Source: Mansonella perstans
Taxonomy: Eukaryota > Nematoda > Chromadorea > Rhabditida > Onchocercidae
Direction of reading: 5' to 3'
Length of the DNA: 64,000 nt
NCBI GenBank assembly: GCA_037074765.1
Contig: JBAMDO010000005.1
Coordinates: forward strand, 329,466-393,465
The notes beneath the pieces were generated by a model. It saw only the letters and a program-made list of their open reading frames with translations, ran no database searches and had not been told where the DNA came from. Position 1 is the stretch's first letter; each line of letters starts with the position of its first letter. Made by a program: the position numbers and the translations under genes. Shown piece after piece: positions 13,501 to 26,922 of the stretch.

Positions 13501-16500
13501 AATTCTGATGGGACTGAAAAGCGAAAAATTACGATCATTCTGGTTATCGTTGAAACCTGACGAAAAGAAAAAATATGAACAGGTCATTTGTTGTGAAAGC
13601 TTCACATTAACAGGTTTCCTCCACTCCTTCCGTTGAAATTCTGCTTATTTATCTCGAAGATCTTTGATAAAAAATTCTCATGTAAATTTCTTATTGTCAG
13701 AAAATACCAAGGTTGGTAATCAACCCTTGTTTTATGGATAATTACTTGTTATCTTAAAATACTGACTTCATATTAGTGCAAAAATTTATACTTTAGTATA
13801 ATTTTACTAATGAAAAAGGAAAGGAACTGTGATGATTTTCATAATTTATAGCTTTGTGATGCCCTGTTACCGAGCAATCAGGCGGCTTTATCGACTACTT
13901 ATCGAGAAGCGATTCAAAGAGCCTTACGTATGCCACAGTGCAGACTGATTCCTTTTTTCGGCGTATTCTTGCGGGACTTGTATGCAGTAGTAAACGATAT
14001 ACCAAGTGTCCTGATAACTGGTGATGAAGATGATAAAGACAAGCTCGAGGTATCACTCATTCTTTACAACGTTGATTCAAACAAAAATACAATACCATGC
14101 TAAAGAAATGTAATTTATTGAAAAAATTTTTGAACTCTTTTTATAGTTTATAAAAGAACAAACTAGTGGCAGCCGTTGTGACTCCAAAATTGTTGTTAGT
14201 GGGTTATTAAATGCTGATAAGATCAGTCTGGTGGCTGTAGTTCTTGATAATTTGGAATTATTTTATCGCCATTATAAGAATATACGCAGTTTCGTTATGG
14301 ATCCTACTGGACCAAGTATTGGGAAAGAAAATCCAAAACCCAAGGTATGATTATAATCTTATTCTTTAAATAGAAACGAAAACGAACATGTCTTGTGTTT
14401 AAGAAATTTCGATCTTTGAAAATACTGGGTTTTTAGGGTTACGATCCAGTGCAACCGATAAATGGTGTTGTAAAAAATGCTACTTTGGTACCTCTAGATA
14501 CGAATCATTTCGATCTGGATGTAATCCAGCGACTTCATCATGGTACAATAGTCATTCATTATAATCCGCATACAGGTCGCAGCACACTTTGCATGCTGAA
14601 ATTGGATGCCAGTTGTAGCCTGTTATCATGGCGTAAAGTTGGTTATTTGGGAAAGAAGGATACAAAAGACAAAGTATTTTCTATTTAATGATTTTAATTA
14701 AGGCTTCGAATGAGAACTTTTCCTTCAAAAAATTTTGCAGTTTTCAAGGAAATTTGCTCGAAATGTGTACGGGATTCGTTTGTTATGAATCCTTCTTTCA
14801 AATGTTTTGATGTGATTCGCTAGCCGAAGCTTTCCTTGTTTATCTAAGAGCTTTCATTCTAATTTACAAAAATAGCTTGAATGCATTCCAGGATACATAT
14901 ATCCCATCCTTGGCACGAATGCAAAGCGCGAAATCACAAAATATGACACCATCGGAAAGTCGTAATCCTCCTTCATCACCAATTTTAAGACCAGCTGGAG
15001 TTGCTTGTACTACACTAGAATGTGGCTTTTTAAACCTTTCATATGTTAAGTCTATTGAAAATGTTGCCTCACACGACATCGATATCGAGGTCAAATTACT
15101 GTTAAAGATTATCAAGTTAAGATTTCTTCTCCTAACATAGCTTTTTAACGTAGTATAGGTAAAAAGTAGCAGTGCCCCACAAAAGAATTTGGATATTAAA
15201 AAACAAGCGAAAAATTTAAGGATACAAATAAAACAAATATGCTAATTAACTTATTACTTCTGTATTTCTTTGTACCCGGAACGACTTGCATGGAAGCATT
15301 TTTTATTTCAAAGACTGTCTTTCAGAACATTTATCGACGCCATAATAATGAAGAGATGCCTGTGCAGATGCATTGTTGGGCAATAAATTTTGGTTGTTAT
15401 TTGCCTGATAATGAATTTTTATACTTTATCGCACCAGAGAAGAGCGCTGAGTGCTGGAAAACTGGGCTAACAATTGTATGCTTGTAATTTCACTTAAACA
15501 TAATTCCGTGAAATGTTTTGATTTCATTGAATGAAGAGAATTTTTAGTAATTAATTCTATGCTTATCTAATAGAGCTTGAGAAACATGTACTTTTTTTAA
15601 CCTTCTGTTTTTAACTGCGCTGGAATTAAGATTCTACAGTTGCTGTAATACAGGGAATTTAAAAAAATATCCTAAAATTTGGTTTTTAATCTTTTGATAG
15701 ATAATCCTTATCAGATTGTAAACTATTTACTGGAACAGCAGAAATGCGCAGATCGACGAGTTCTATGGCTGAGGAAGCTATATCTACAGCTGTGCACTAA
15801 TTACGAACAGAATAGCGTAATCGATGAAGGCATGGTATCTAACCTATTGCCTCTCAAAGCTCTTCAAGCTTTTGGTGGCCAAGCTGAAGGATGGAAGGGT
15901 TCAGGTACCACTATATGAGTATCTTGAGTTTTACATACTTTTGATAATTTGTTAGTATTTTGAAGATGCGTTAAGAATGTCAGGTGTTTCTTGTCAGGTT
16001 TGCGCAGTATCGTTTCAGAATCACTTCAGTTAAGAACGATTCATTCTGCAGAACTTACGACAACAAAAAGCCGTTTCAAACAAATAACGAATGCTGTTGC
16101 TCGACGATTGAAAATCGTAAACCTATTAGTGCCTATCCACAAAGTGCACAACCATTTTTATCCTTGAGAGTGCCTCAAATATCCAAATTCTGAAATACTA
16201 TTGATTTTTGAATATTCTGAACTTTGAACCACCCGGACCTCATATCCAGATTTTATGGCAGTTGCGTAAGAAAGAGGAAGAAAGAAACATCACTTTGGAA
16301 TACTGAAAAATTTGGATATTCGAGGATTATATTCAGGAGATCACAATACACTTTCGCTGCTCCAGTGTTTCTAAAAATTTTCAGGCAGAGTACCAATCAG
16401 TACGAAACGGCATAAGTGGTCCACAATGCACTGTATCAAATCAAAAAACACTGAAGAAAAAATCGCGGTCATACGATAGTTCTTCATCAACGGATAGTGC

Positions 16501-19500
16501 TAGTATCTCCTCATGGTACAAATCTAGAAGGCTATCTGCAAGAGCTTTAGCCAATTTTTGGTCTGGAAAAACTAAAAAGTGAGCTGTGATTATAGTAAGC
16601 ATAACAATCTCCAAACTGTCTAGAAATATATTTTTGAATATTAAAAGAATTTTGTGTTGCGAACCAATCTCATTATTATTAAAATACATTCTTTTTACAC
16701 ATGTATAACTAAAAATTTATTGGTTATTATTTTTATGCCATAAATATTAAAAAACGAAAGGTTCAAGTCACTACCACTTTTTTCTTAACAGAACAAAAAG
16801 CTCCGAAAGTTCAAGTGAAAGCCCAACTGTCTCCAAGGAGTTTTTGGTGTCTTCGAAATCCTACAAAAGCGAATATTTGGAGAAGCCTGTAACATTATTT
16901 GAATTTATTGAATTATACAAATTATTTAGTGTGAATATGCGAACAGATCTAAAGTAAGTTCATTCATGGAAAATATATTTTAAAAGGCTTGAATTCTTAT
17001 GAAAATAAATCAACGATAATAATTCTGCGGTGTTTTTCTAGAGATATTTTCAACGATTTCCTCGCGATACGTGGATTTGGCAATGCAAGTGCGGTCAAAC
17101 GTGAAAAAAATCGAAAGTTTTCAGAATTGGAGCCATCGCTTTCGGATGAACTTATACCAAACGGTTAATTATTCAGCGTAAACATCCGGAGAAGATAAGA
17201 AAGATGATGAAATTCACAGAGGAAATTATATTTCAACATGTACCAACATATATCTTGATTTTTCCTATCCCTCTCTCTTTCTGAATTGCTTAATAACATT
17301 TTATACGATTGATTGCAGATATCCTTACAAGGAATAATTTTATAACTCAGTACATTAATGAAAAGCAGCACAAGATATATGACGCACTAGCTCTCGCAAG
17401 TTTAAATAGGTCTTTTTTTTTGTTATAAAAAAAAGTTATTTGAAATTGATCATTTTTTTAGAAACATGGAAAATTTAAATGAATAAAACATTTTTTGCTA
17501 TGTAGATTATTAGAGCACCATCGCAAAAATATATTGCTTAATCTTCAATTAAATTCTTTAAAAAGAATTGAGTCAAGAAAGTGGTAATTCGTGCCTAAAT
17601 ATTAGAAATATAGAAAAAATCTTTATTATTTCGAATATAAGCGTAAAACATATTTTATGATTTATGATTAGCTTCTTGATGCAATTCGAACTTTTAAGAA
17701 ATTTTCGTTAAAAGCACATTATTTCAGTACGGGCCTAACGGATGCATCAAGATGTTCATTTCTAACTCTTGCAACGTTGAAACAATTTCTTGAAACATAT
17801 CAAATGGAAATTGTGGATAACGATTATGCTATCAAGATAATACAGATGAGTTTATAAAAGATTTCACGACATTATATGTCGTGTATTGCATAGTTTCCGA
17901 TTGACAACTTTCATTTGACATCGACAACATTGACAACTTCCAGGAACACGAACCGGATCCAGCTTGCAGAAGTAACCATCAACTTTCATTTGAAGGATTT
18001 GTGCGCTATATGACTGATTCAACGAATTATGCATTTGTGCCTGAAGTAATCAAGCCCGAACAAAATATGCTTCATTATCCATTAAATTATTACTATATTT
18101 TCTCGAGTCACAATACCTACCTCACTGGTCATCAGCTGAAGGGCGAATCATCCGCCGAAATGTATCGCCAAGTTGGTTTTTATATACATCATCATCAATG
18201 GGCTGTTATTGCCCACTTACTATTTCCAAATTTGTTGAAGTTACCAGAAACAGAATAACCCCAAAAAATCTAGGATCATGCATTTCTTTTACGCAATCCA
18301 GATGAACACTCTCTGTTGTTTCAGTCAAATTTGTTAGGTCTTGAACTTATAGGTTATGAATATTTGATGCTGCGGAAAAGTTCTTATACTAGTCTTTAAT
18401 TAAATCAAGTAAAGGTTTCAAATACATTTTGCTTAGAATTATAGGTACTATTGACAGGCTGTCGATGTGTTGAATTGGATTGCTGGGATGGTGAAAATGG
18501 CTTGCCTCAGATATTCCATGGTCACTCTTTGACATCCAAAATTGGTTTTCGTGAAGTACTCAGTGTTATCAAAAAAAGTGCCTTCATTACTAGCAATTTA
18601 CCTGTTGTCTTATCAATCGAAAATCATTGCTCACTCCAGCAGCAAGCAAGAATGGCGCAAATGTTTAAAGTTTGATTTCGACCTTCTTGAACTTTAATTT
18701 AAAAAATTCATTTTGCTCAAAATTTCATTTGAAGCAGTGTCATGCATATTTCAGAATTACCTTGGAAAAATGCTTGTTACTTATTTTTTGTTCGAAGCTG
18801 ACTATAGCAATTCTCCTCGACTTCCATCACCATGGCAGTTGCAAAACAAAATTTTAATTAAAAATAAGAAAATGGTGGCAGAACCAAGTGCTGGACTACG
18901 AATAGACAAATACTTCATCAAAAATGAAGATGACGTGATTATGCAGCAGGCCGAGTTTGTTTACCTGATAAAATAACTTGTTTCTTTAAATAGAATCAAT
19001 TTTTAAAGAAATAACGAATGCATAAAATTTGCAGTGGATTCTGTGCAACAGACGAAGATGATCTTGAAGAATTTTATGATGACCTGGATGACGAAGAAGC
19101 AGGTCGGTTACAATTTACTATTGATTCTGCATAAAACACAAAATTTCTCAGACGATGTATTTTGAAGTCAACTGTCTTGATGTCATGCAGATTCCGAAGG
19201 TCCAACGGTAACAATCCCGTTGTCAGCAGACAAGCCACATGAATCATCCAGTGAAGCTGACGAGGAGCAAAAAAACATTGTATCAAGATTAACACAAACG
19301 GTTTGTTAAACTTCTAAAACTTTTGATACACAAATATTCCAAAACTGCTTGTATTATAGTGAAATTTTTTAAACATAGATTAAAATTCAAAGAGCCTTTA
19401 ATTTTTATTTTCGCGCTCTATATATCACCAATGATATGAATCTGATGTGTAGTTGTTTCATTCCGTCTTTAATCGTTGGTACATCTTGTTGTTCAAAACT

Positions 19501-22500
19501 GACTAATCTAATCAGTCTGCAGTTCGTGTATGAAGCATAAATCACATTATCTCGCTATATTTATAACATGTTTCATGTAATTTAGACAAACGCTGCATTC
19601 GACTCGAGACTAGATGATGAACCATTCCCTGTTAACGCCGAAAGAGTGTTGCATAGGCCTAATAAAATACCAGGACCTCCAGTTGCACCTGAATTATCGG
19701 ATCTAGTGAATTATATGCAGGCTGTAAAGTTCAAGGTAGAGTTAAGCGTTTGGTAGCAGCCACTCAAACTTCTCTCAGTACATCATTATGTTCGACTCTT
19801 CAGTTTTGCAAAAATTTATTACGTTACAGAGTGATATAAACAGTTAATACTACTGCTTGAGGTCTTCATGGTGCTGCATACATCTTAATGTCACATAATA
19901 ACGAAGAGGATTTTTCAGGGTTTTCCCGGCACGACCGATTTTGTTCATCGACGAGAAAAGTCTACCAAATCCTCGATGCTCGAAGACTCGAGAAACGAGG
20001 AAACGACTCAAGCAGGCTCCAACTTACTACCAATATCAGCTCCACCACGACGGTTACGGAATGCCGCAATAGCCAATGGAGAAAACAAATTGAAATCTGG
20101 AGAGGAAACTCGATTTTCCCTCGTTTCATCTTTGAGACCCAACAGTAATGCATCATGCTACCAGGTCACGTCGCTTAATGAATCATCTGCGCGGAAACTT
20201 TCAAGGTGACTGCTGTAATTTTAAAAATCGAGGATTTATGCAGTTCAAATATTTGCTTGCAGTTAATGAGTGAACTAGCAGTTATTCATAAGATTTATCC
20301 AATTCCAATTATGGGAAAAGTGAATTTATCAAGGATTTCAGAAAGCATCCACTGGAATTTATCGCTTATTCACGTAAACAGATTGTTAGAATATATCCTG
20401 CCGGTATGCGTATTGATTCTTCCAACTTCAATCCAGTTCAATATTGGGCATTTGGTTTGCAAATGGTTGCTTTAAATTTTCAAACCACTGATACAGCAAT
20501 GGCCGTAAATGCAGCAATGTTCGAACAGACTGGAAATTGTGGGTTCACTTTGAAGCCGAGGGTTTTATGGGACGATTCCCACCCACACTATAATCGTTTC
20601 AATCCACTCTGCAAAGATACTACCTCGATATCAGCTTTGCTTTATACAGTTACGGTAAACTATTGCTCGTTACCTGTTCCAATCAATATTTACGATCTTT
20701 GAAATCTTGATAATTGGCAACTGTATGAAGAGAAATATTATGATCGTACATTTGGTGATTCTTTGAATTTCTCACCAAAACATCTCAGCTAGTCTTCAGA
20801 TTCTACACATGATACCTGATTCAATGAGCAAGTAATCTTGCTTTCGTTATGGACTGAAGCTTGAACAAACCAAAATTGAAAATGAAACATACAAATAAAC
20901 GGTATAAATGAAAGTGGGTGGGAAAGTTCTCGATTAGGTTAAATCAGTCCTTATAACTTTCAATGGAAACGTCAGAAGAGGAGTTTCGACTGAAGCTTGA
21001 GTTCAATGATGCGGTTTCCCATCATGGATTCATTCAGTTGTCCGTAACAGTAAACAGTTTTAAAGCTATGTTATGTAAATACAGTTTTATATGCAAAAAG
21101 TCATGTTATAACTAACTTTTTTAATCACTTCTCGAGTTAACGTCTGAACTTAAACTTTTAAACTTCCATTTCTTTAGATAATATCAGGACAGCATGTGTG
21201 TCCAAACCAACATAATGCTTCAACTTATGTCGAGGTGGAACTTATCGGAATACCAGCAGACTGTGCTAAAGAGAAGAGCAAAACAGTAAGCCGAAATTCG
21301 GTGAACCCGATTTGGAACCACACCTCAACATTTCGGATCGCTTTCGTTTACCTAGCTTTTTTGCGAATCTCGGTTTGCGAAAACCCAAGTGGCAGGTATC
21401 GCTTTTCCTCTTTTTTTTCAATAGCGAAATCAGGATGTTTTTTCCTGTCAGTTCAAACAGCAAATGTATGTCGTGGAAAAATATTATCTTTGTTTAGAGG
21501 ATATTGACGATAAAATAAAATTTTTGTGTTGCCTACGTACGTAAGGTATTTGATAAAGATTTATCAACGACAGTAATAGTTTTCTTAGTAAATACAGAGA
21601 ATACAAATACAATTATAGATGAGTTTCTTATTTGTGAGAAATGAAAAATTGTGAGTTTTGAACATGTGGTTGAACTGAAGATGAAATCTGGACTGAAAAC
21701 TGTAAAAATGCCGATCATCGAAGCTTGTAGAAGACTGAAATGTGGTAGGAAAAGGAAGTCTTTATATAGAGGGGCATGATTTACAATAGTGCAATATATT
21801 GCATGCAGACAAAGGTATTTAAGATTGGAAGCATAGTCAAACAATTTGAAGATGAATAAACAGATCATCATTGTAGGCGCAAAGAAACATCCTTTGTGTG
21901 ATAATCCTTTATCTGAAAATGTTTTTAACAACCTTTATGCTAAAAATATATATTACGATTGATTTAATCGCTTGTAACATTTGAATTCTTTCAGTTTTTC
22001 AGACAATGTATTCTTTTTAGATGTCTGGCGCAACGGGTAGTTCCTGTGCATTGTATTCGGGCAGGATATCGTCATCTCCCGTTACGAACACCCACAAATA
22101 TGCCGATGGATCAAGGAACTATATTTTTATATTCACATTTTGAACAAGAAGAACATATCTATTTGCATGACGAAGATAGTATTGTCAACTCTAATACTGA
22201 TCAGCAGTTATGTCCTCAGACACTTGATGTCTTTCCGGTTCGACTTTGTAGTAAAAGTATCAAATGTCACTTGCAGACATGCAGTTTGTTAATATTTCAG
22301 TGACCGCAAAGGCCTTCAAAATAAAGTCATTCATTTAAGACGGCGAGTGTGAAGACAGTTCCCATTTTCAAACGACAGATTTTCGTACTGCGTATATTGG
22401 GCTTATATAATGACGATACACCAGTTATTGTGCATGCTGAATCTTTCAGCACAGTGAGGAATGTCGTGCAAATGGTATGAATGCTAGTTAGGTTTATTTG

Positions 22501-24733
22501 TTCGGTACAATTGATTTAACGTACTTTTCTTTTTTGATTTAGCTAGGTTAAATTTGAAGATTCATTTTAGGATAACAGATTCTAACGCAATACTTGATAC
22601 TAACTTTTTATAGGCACTTACAAATGCAGGAAAAAATGCGGATACAGCCGAGGAATATGTTTTGATCGAAGTAAACAGCAAGGAAATGTTGAGTACCAAT
22701 GATGAACACCAAAACATAAAATGCGAGCATCATATTTTGCCATCCAAAGAACCGATCATGGATTTTGTTGCATGCTGGAATGGTTCCATTCGATGTTTCG
22801 TTATCAGAAAAAAAGAAACCGTAAGCTGATGCTTCACATACGTGAAATCTTATAAATTGCACTTCTAGTTTTTAAATTGTGATATGAACTAGTAAACTTC
22901 CAATCGGTTTTGGTGAGTAAGTGATATTTCGATATTTGTTTCAGGATCCAAGCGGTAGAGCTTGGATCAGTTCCATAATCAAAGGTAGTGGTGGAACACC
23001 GTCGGGAGCAACCCAATCATCACCATGTGCTCAATTTTCATCGGAGAAAAAAACAAATAATCGTCCCTTGGGACAACACGCTATGCTTCATAAAATGAAA
23101 TCGTTGGATCGGGATTTTTCGAGCGAAAAAATAATAACTGGTAGTATGTTCTACAGTTTTGAAAGCCACTAAAGGAATTTTCTTAGACTACGTGATTTTC
23201 GAGATTCGAACGATTATTTTTTTAACTCAGTAAAAGACTTCAGTTTGGATTCAGTTTTTCATTCTTGGAGTTTATAATCTATTCTTTATAGATATGCATC
23301 CACTTAAGCGTACAATGAGCGGAACTTTTCTGATATGTATTCATAACGTTAGCAAGGATCAACCATACGTTATTCTTCGGACAAGCATTTACAGCACAGC
23401 TGATGATATCATCAAAGAAGTACCTCGTAATTTGTATTAAAACGAATAAAAATAAAGAAAGGGTAGCTCCTGTAAAAAGCAAGTAGAACATTCTTAGCGC
23501 GGTGTTAACTTGAAAAGTTTTGGTATTGATACACTAGAAAGCATGTTGCGGCATGTGTTACGCTTCAGGTATACAGCGGAAATACTGCTTATCATAAATT
23601 TTTTTCTTTTTTATGTTTGATTTGAGCTTAGAAGCTTTATATGTTTGCTTGGCCCAGATGATTATACTCATCTTAGTCCTCCATACAATAAATAACATAG
23701 AACCACTGTTGATATGAAAACATTAAAAATAAAAAGAGAAGATAGTATATACAATCGTCTGACTGTAAACCGTTACAAGGAAAGTGATCTGGTTATTATC
23801 AGATCATTAATAATATGTGCGTGTAGCATAAGGAAGGGAAGAAGCTTTCCTCACCATAACATTTTTAAAAAAATTTTTGTGAAGAGAATAAAAATAGATA
23901 CAAAGATCGTTTAGTAGGAAATAACGTGTACTTGGATAGACTGCTAGCTTATATAGTTAGACATCCATTTATACCGGAGTCAGACATTTATTGTTGGCGT
24001 GAGAATTCTTGTAATTCGTAGAAAATCGTTGATCGGCAAAGCTTGTAGTTCAGAAATATGTAGCCCGTTGTTGTTTCAACATCTGTTGGTTTCATATTAG
24101 ACAAAGAGTATGTTTCAAGTATGGACATTAGCTTACTACTATATACATGAAGCGAAAATTTGACAGATATACTTACAGCCCAGTTCTTTTTTAAATTTTT
24201 TAAAGGTTTTCCAAAAATCACGACAACGGAATGTAGCTGAATCAGAATACGTACTGGTTGAAGAAACAATAAAAGAAACAAGCTCAGCTCCAACTAGATC
24301 ATTGGAGCCGACCATTCCTCGGAACTTATTTGAAGAGAAAAGTACTGAAGGTTAGTTCACCACTTTATTAAAATTTTTTAAAAAGAAACATGGTATATGA
24401 TATAAATTGGCAAAAAAAAATTTTGTTTCCCGTATTCGTAGTTATCCGTATTAGTGACATATAAAAATTTCAATATTTGAAAAGATGTAACCCAATGTGC
24501 AATGAGTATTTGCAGTTGCAAAATCATTTGATAACAAAGACGTCTCCATGCGAGTGCTAGCATCGAATGAAATTGTCTGGAAAGCGCAAAGTGCGTGGAA
24601 AACATCTGGACGTTTCGTCCTGGAAAACCGGGAACATACCGTTCTTTCAACTAGAGAAAAAGTGAGAAGTTTGTTGCAAACACTCGAGCGAGCACGTGTG
24701 AGTGCTAGTTCACCGCCATCTGTTAAGCATTAA
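10560..24733 (+). CDS. plc-1: phospholipase C-epsilon (RasGEF-PLC-RA)
   Basis: Hydrolyses PIP2 to IP3 and diacylglycerol at membranes and answers to Ras/Rap/Rho GTPases. About 34 exons encode roughly 1,880 residues. Regions in order: CDC25/RasGEF (10560-14344), PH-like (14437-15475, with IYRRH at the exon start), EF-hand/helical (15701-17845), X box (17944-18954), acidic X-Y linker (19035-19300), Y box (19586-20654), C2 (21178-22237), RA1 (22340-22820), and an RA2 and tail region (22945-24733). Both X-box histidines are present, in SSHNTYL and HGHSL, along with the metal-site stretch VELDCWDG. The Y box has [13 protein letters not shown]. The first recognised exon has ATG at 10568, eight bases after an acceptor. 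That suits a trans-spliced start, and the length is close to what I recall for C. elegans PLC-1. Two junctions are abnormal: no phase-correct GT donor between 15475 and 15701, and AT in place of GT at 17846. It is a pseudogene only if those are real and unspliced; the rest of the frame is clean. Confidence 0.92.
10732..10748 (+). other. plc-1: 17-base micro-exon in the RasGEF region of the PLC gene
   Basis: The exon before it ends with one base left over and the next (11804) needs phase 0, so they cannot join directly. A TTTTTTAG acceptor followed by 17 bases and a GTGTAA donor supplies the missing phase and adds DMKSTF to the product. Confidence 0.75.
17846..17943 (+). other. plc-1: PLC intron with a non-GT (AT) donor
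   Basis: The flanking exons (17728-17845 and 17944-18171) are both phase 0 and clearly PLC. The donor reads CAG|ATGAGT instead of CAG|GTGAGT; the acceptor is normal (TTCCAG). The intron also has a perfect 8-bp hairpin (CACGACAT/ATGTCGTG, near 17865-17883). A 14-mer at 17905-17918 recurs in the next exon at 17980-17993. Confidence 0.8.
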
Positions 24734-26922
24734 AGAACTGTTGAAGAATTTTGTTCATTTTAAATTTTGCTCAGTTTCTGTTTTTTTAATACCAGTATTA
24801 TTCCCCATTTACTCTTTATGTAACTGAGTTCTTATTGCAAATTTACTCGAACGAAATTTCGACTTCACTCAGTGTAGGACTTGTCTCCAGAAAGGAACTA
24901 TCGATATAGATCTCAGAAGGAGTTTACGCGCTCAAGTATATTTTCGTTTTCGTATTTGTGAATCCCTACGTTATAACTGTGAGAAAATCATTAATCTATT
25001 GCTGGTAAAAATTTCATTTATATTTGTTTAGTTTGGTAACCTCAGTCGATTCTTTTGTTATTCACTTTGATGATATCCTCTGCGCGTATCTGAACAAAAG
25101 CGCTTAACCAAAATCACTGATAAAAATTTAACACCTGCTGACACATGTTTTTCTCACATTGTGTAAACTGTGTTATCACTTCAAGATGTTCCTTAATTGG
25201 GAACTATTGATAATAATTACATCGACTGTATGTATACCTTTGCGGATATTTCGAAGAATGGGAACACATTACTTCTTTCTTATTCTAGATAGAAAACTTT
25301 GGTGGTTATCGTGATTCATCCACTTCGAATCCAAGCTTTAGAATTTGGTTTCAAATGTGAAAGTTGTTTCCCTTCAATAACATTATCATTCTTTTCTATC
25401 ATAATCTATTTCAGTCAGAAACTTCCGAATTTTTCTTGCGACATTGTAATGGCTGAGAGAATATACAAAAGTTCAGTACGGTGAATGATAAGAAAACTTC
25501 ATTTCCCAAGTTATATTCCCAGCAGTGATGCAATTATTGCGCAATACTTTTACTTATGTTTTAAATTCTTATGTTTTTTAAATAAAAGAGTAATGTTTCT
25601 AAATGCCAATTTCTCTTTCCTTTTCCCTTCTCTGCGAATCGCGACATGGAAATGCGGGCTTAGCTTCATTTCAAAATTAATAAATCAATGTATACAAGAG
25701 CACAAAAGCACGATTAGAAAAGACCATATGATTCACACGAGGATCGGAATAAATTTTTTTCGCGTGGTATCGTTTAAGATGAGGAACTTCTAGTTTCATA
25801 TGGAATTTTGAACGATAATTCAAAATTAGATCTCTGTGTCCATCTTAATTGCCTTACTTTATTTGGTTTCCCGCCGCTTCACAATCTGCATACCTCTACC
25901 GTGCTATCATTTCTCACTACCGAATTTTCATTAATGTATTGATGTGTTTTACATCATGGTTACGACTCACTTGGTTACATGATTTATTTTTGCATTGCAC
26001 TTAAAAGTAGCACTGTTTATGACAAAGGCCAAAGTCTGTATTGTACAATTTCTGGACAAAAAGATAAAAGACATTTGAGATAAAAAGTTAGTGTAATGAA
26101 CAACGGAGAATTTTTATTACATCTTACCGATTACAAAGTCGATGACCTAACCGAAAACCCAGTTTCATTTGAAAAAAATCGTAATTAATGCATAAAATGT
26201 TACACATAATGCATGGGACATTCATGAATATAATCATTGATATCTTTCTGCCAAACTGCAATATCGGGATTTTCGAAATAAACGGCATGTTTCAAAATGA
26301 TACTTCAGATTTCTGCATATTCTTTTTACAAGACGTATGTTGTACTATATGAAGAATAAGAAACATGAAATGGCATTCATGAAAAGTGAGCAGAATTTTC
26401 AGAAAACAACTGGAAAACAGGTCAAAAAAGTAGAGATTGGAGACACTAGGAAGACAAAAACAAAGCTTCAGACCTGAGATAAAATTTTGAATTTTTACAG
26501 CCGCTTAATTCGATTACGAAACAATATCTGCACAGTTTCTTGGGACTTAAACAACTTCCGAAAAATGTAGTAGATGAATAAGTGGACCAGGAAACTTTGC
26601 ATATGTTGCTGTGAAAAATGAAAACAGAATTTTCTTCAACAAAAAGATAGTTCACTACTCAAATTTGACATCATACATTATGATGAATCCAAATTGGCGT
26701 CATCTTCTATCTGCTCTATGACGCAATCGTTCAGTTTTATTAGGAACGGTTTTGTCTTTGAGTCCTAAAAAAAGTGAAGAATTTCAACATTTTTTCGAAT
26801 ATTATTTTCTCATAAAATCCAATCCTAAATAATCTTGAGGTCCAGCATTGTGTGCGAAATCCATATTCACTCTCTAAATAATTCACTTCACTTTCAAAAT
26901 GTTTGCAGTTGGTCTTCTTCCT
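24734..26922. other. intergenic, between convergent 3' ends
   Basis: Lies between the stop of the PLC gene and the proposed stop of the minus-strand BLTP3 gene. I see only short frames without splice or family support. It should hold both 3' UTRs. Confidence 0.6.

Noticed and set aside
15159..15245. Candidate PLC exon after a TATAG acceptor ([11 protein letters not shown])
   Set aside because: It has no GT donor before its stop. Skipping it joins two phase-0 exons and gives DIDIE-NIYRRH, which fits the family.
20962..21060. Open stretch [18 protein letters not shown] between the PLC Y and C2 regions
   Set aside because: The exons at 20654 and 21178 join directly in phase as TVTIISGQ. The stretch has no matching splice sites.
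22238..22350. Apparent frameshift between the PLC C2 and RA1 regions
   Set aside because: A donor at 22238 (CCG|GTTCGA) and an acceptor at 22339 (TTTAAG) keep phase 0, so no frameshift is needed.
25299..25793. Two adjacent plus-strand frames between the convergent genes
   Set aside because: Hydrophobic AT-rich translation, no splice structure and no recognisable motif.
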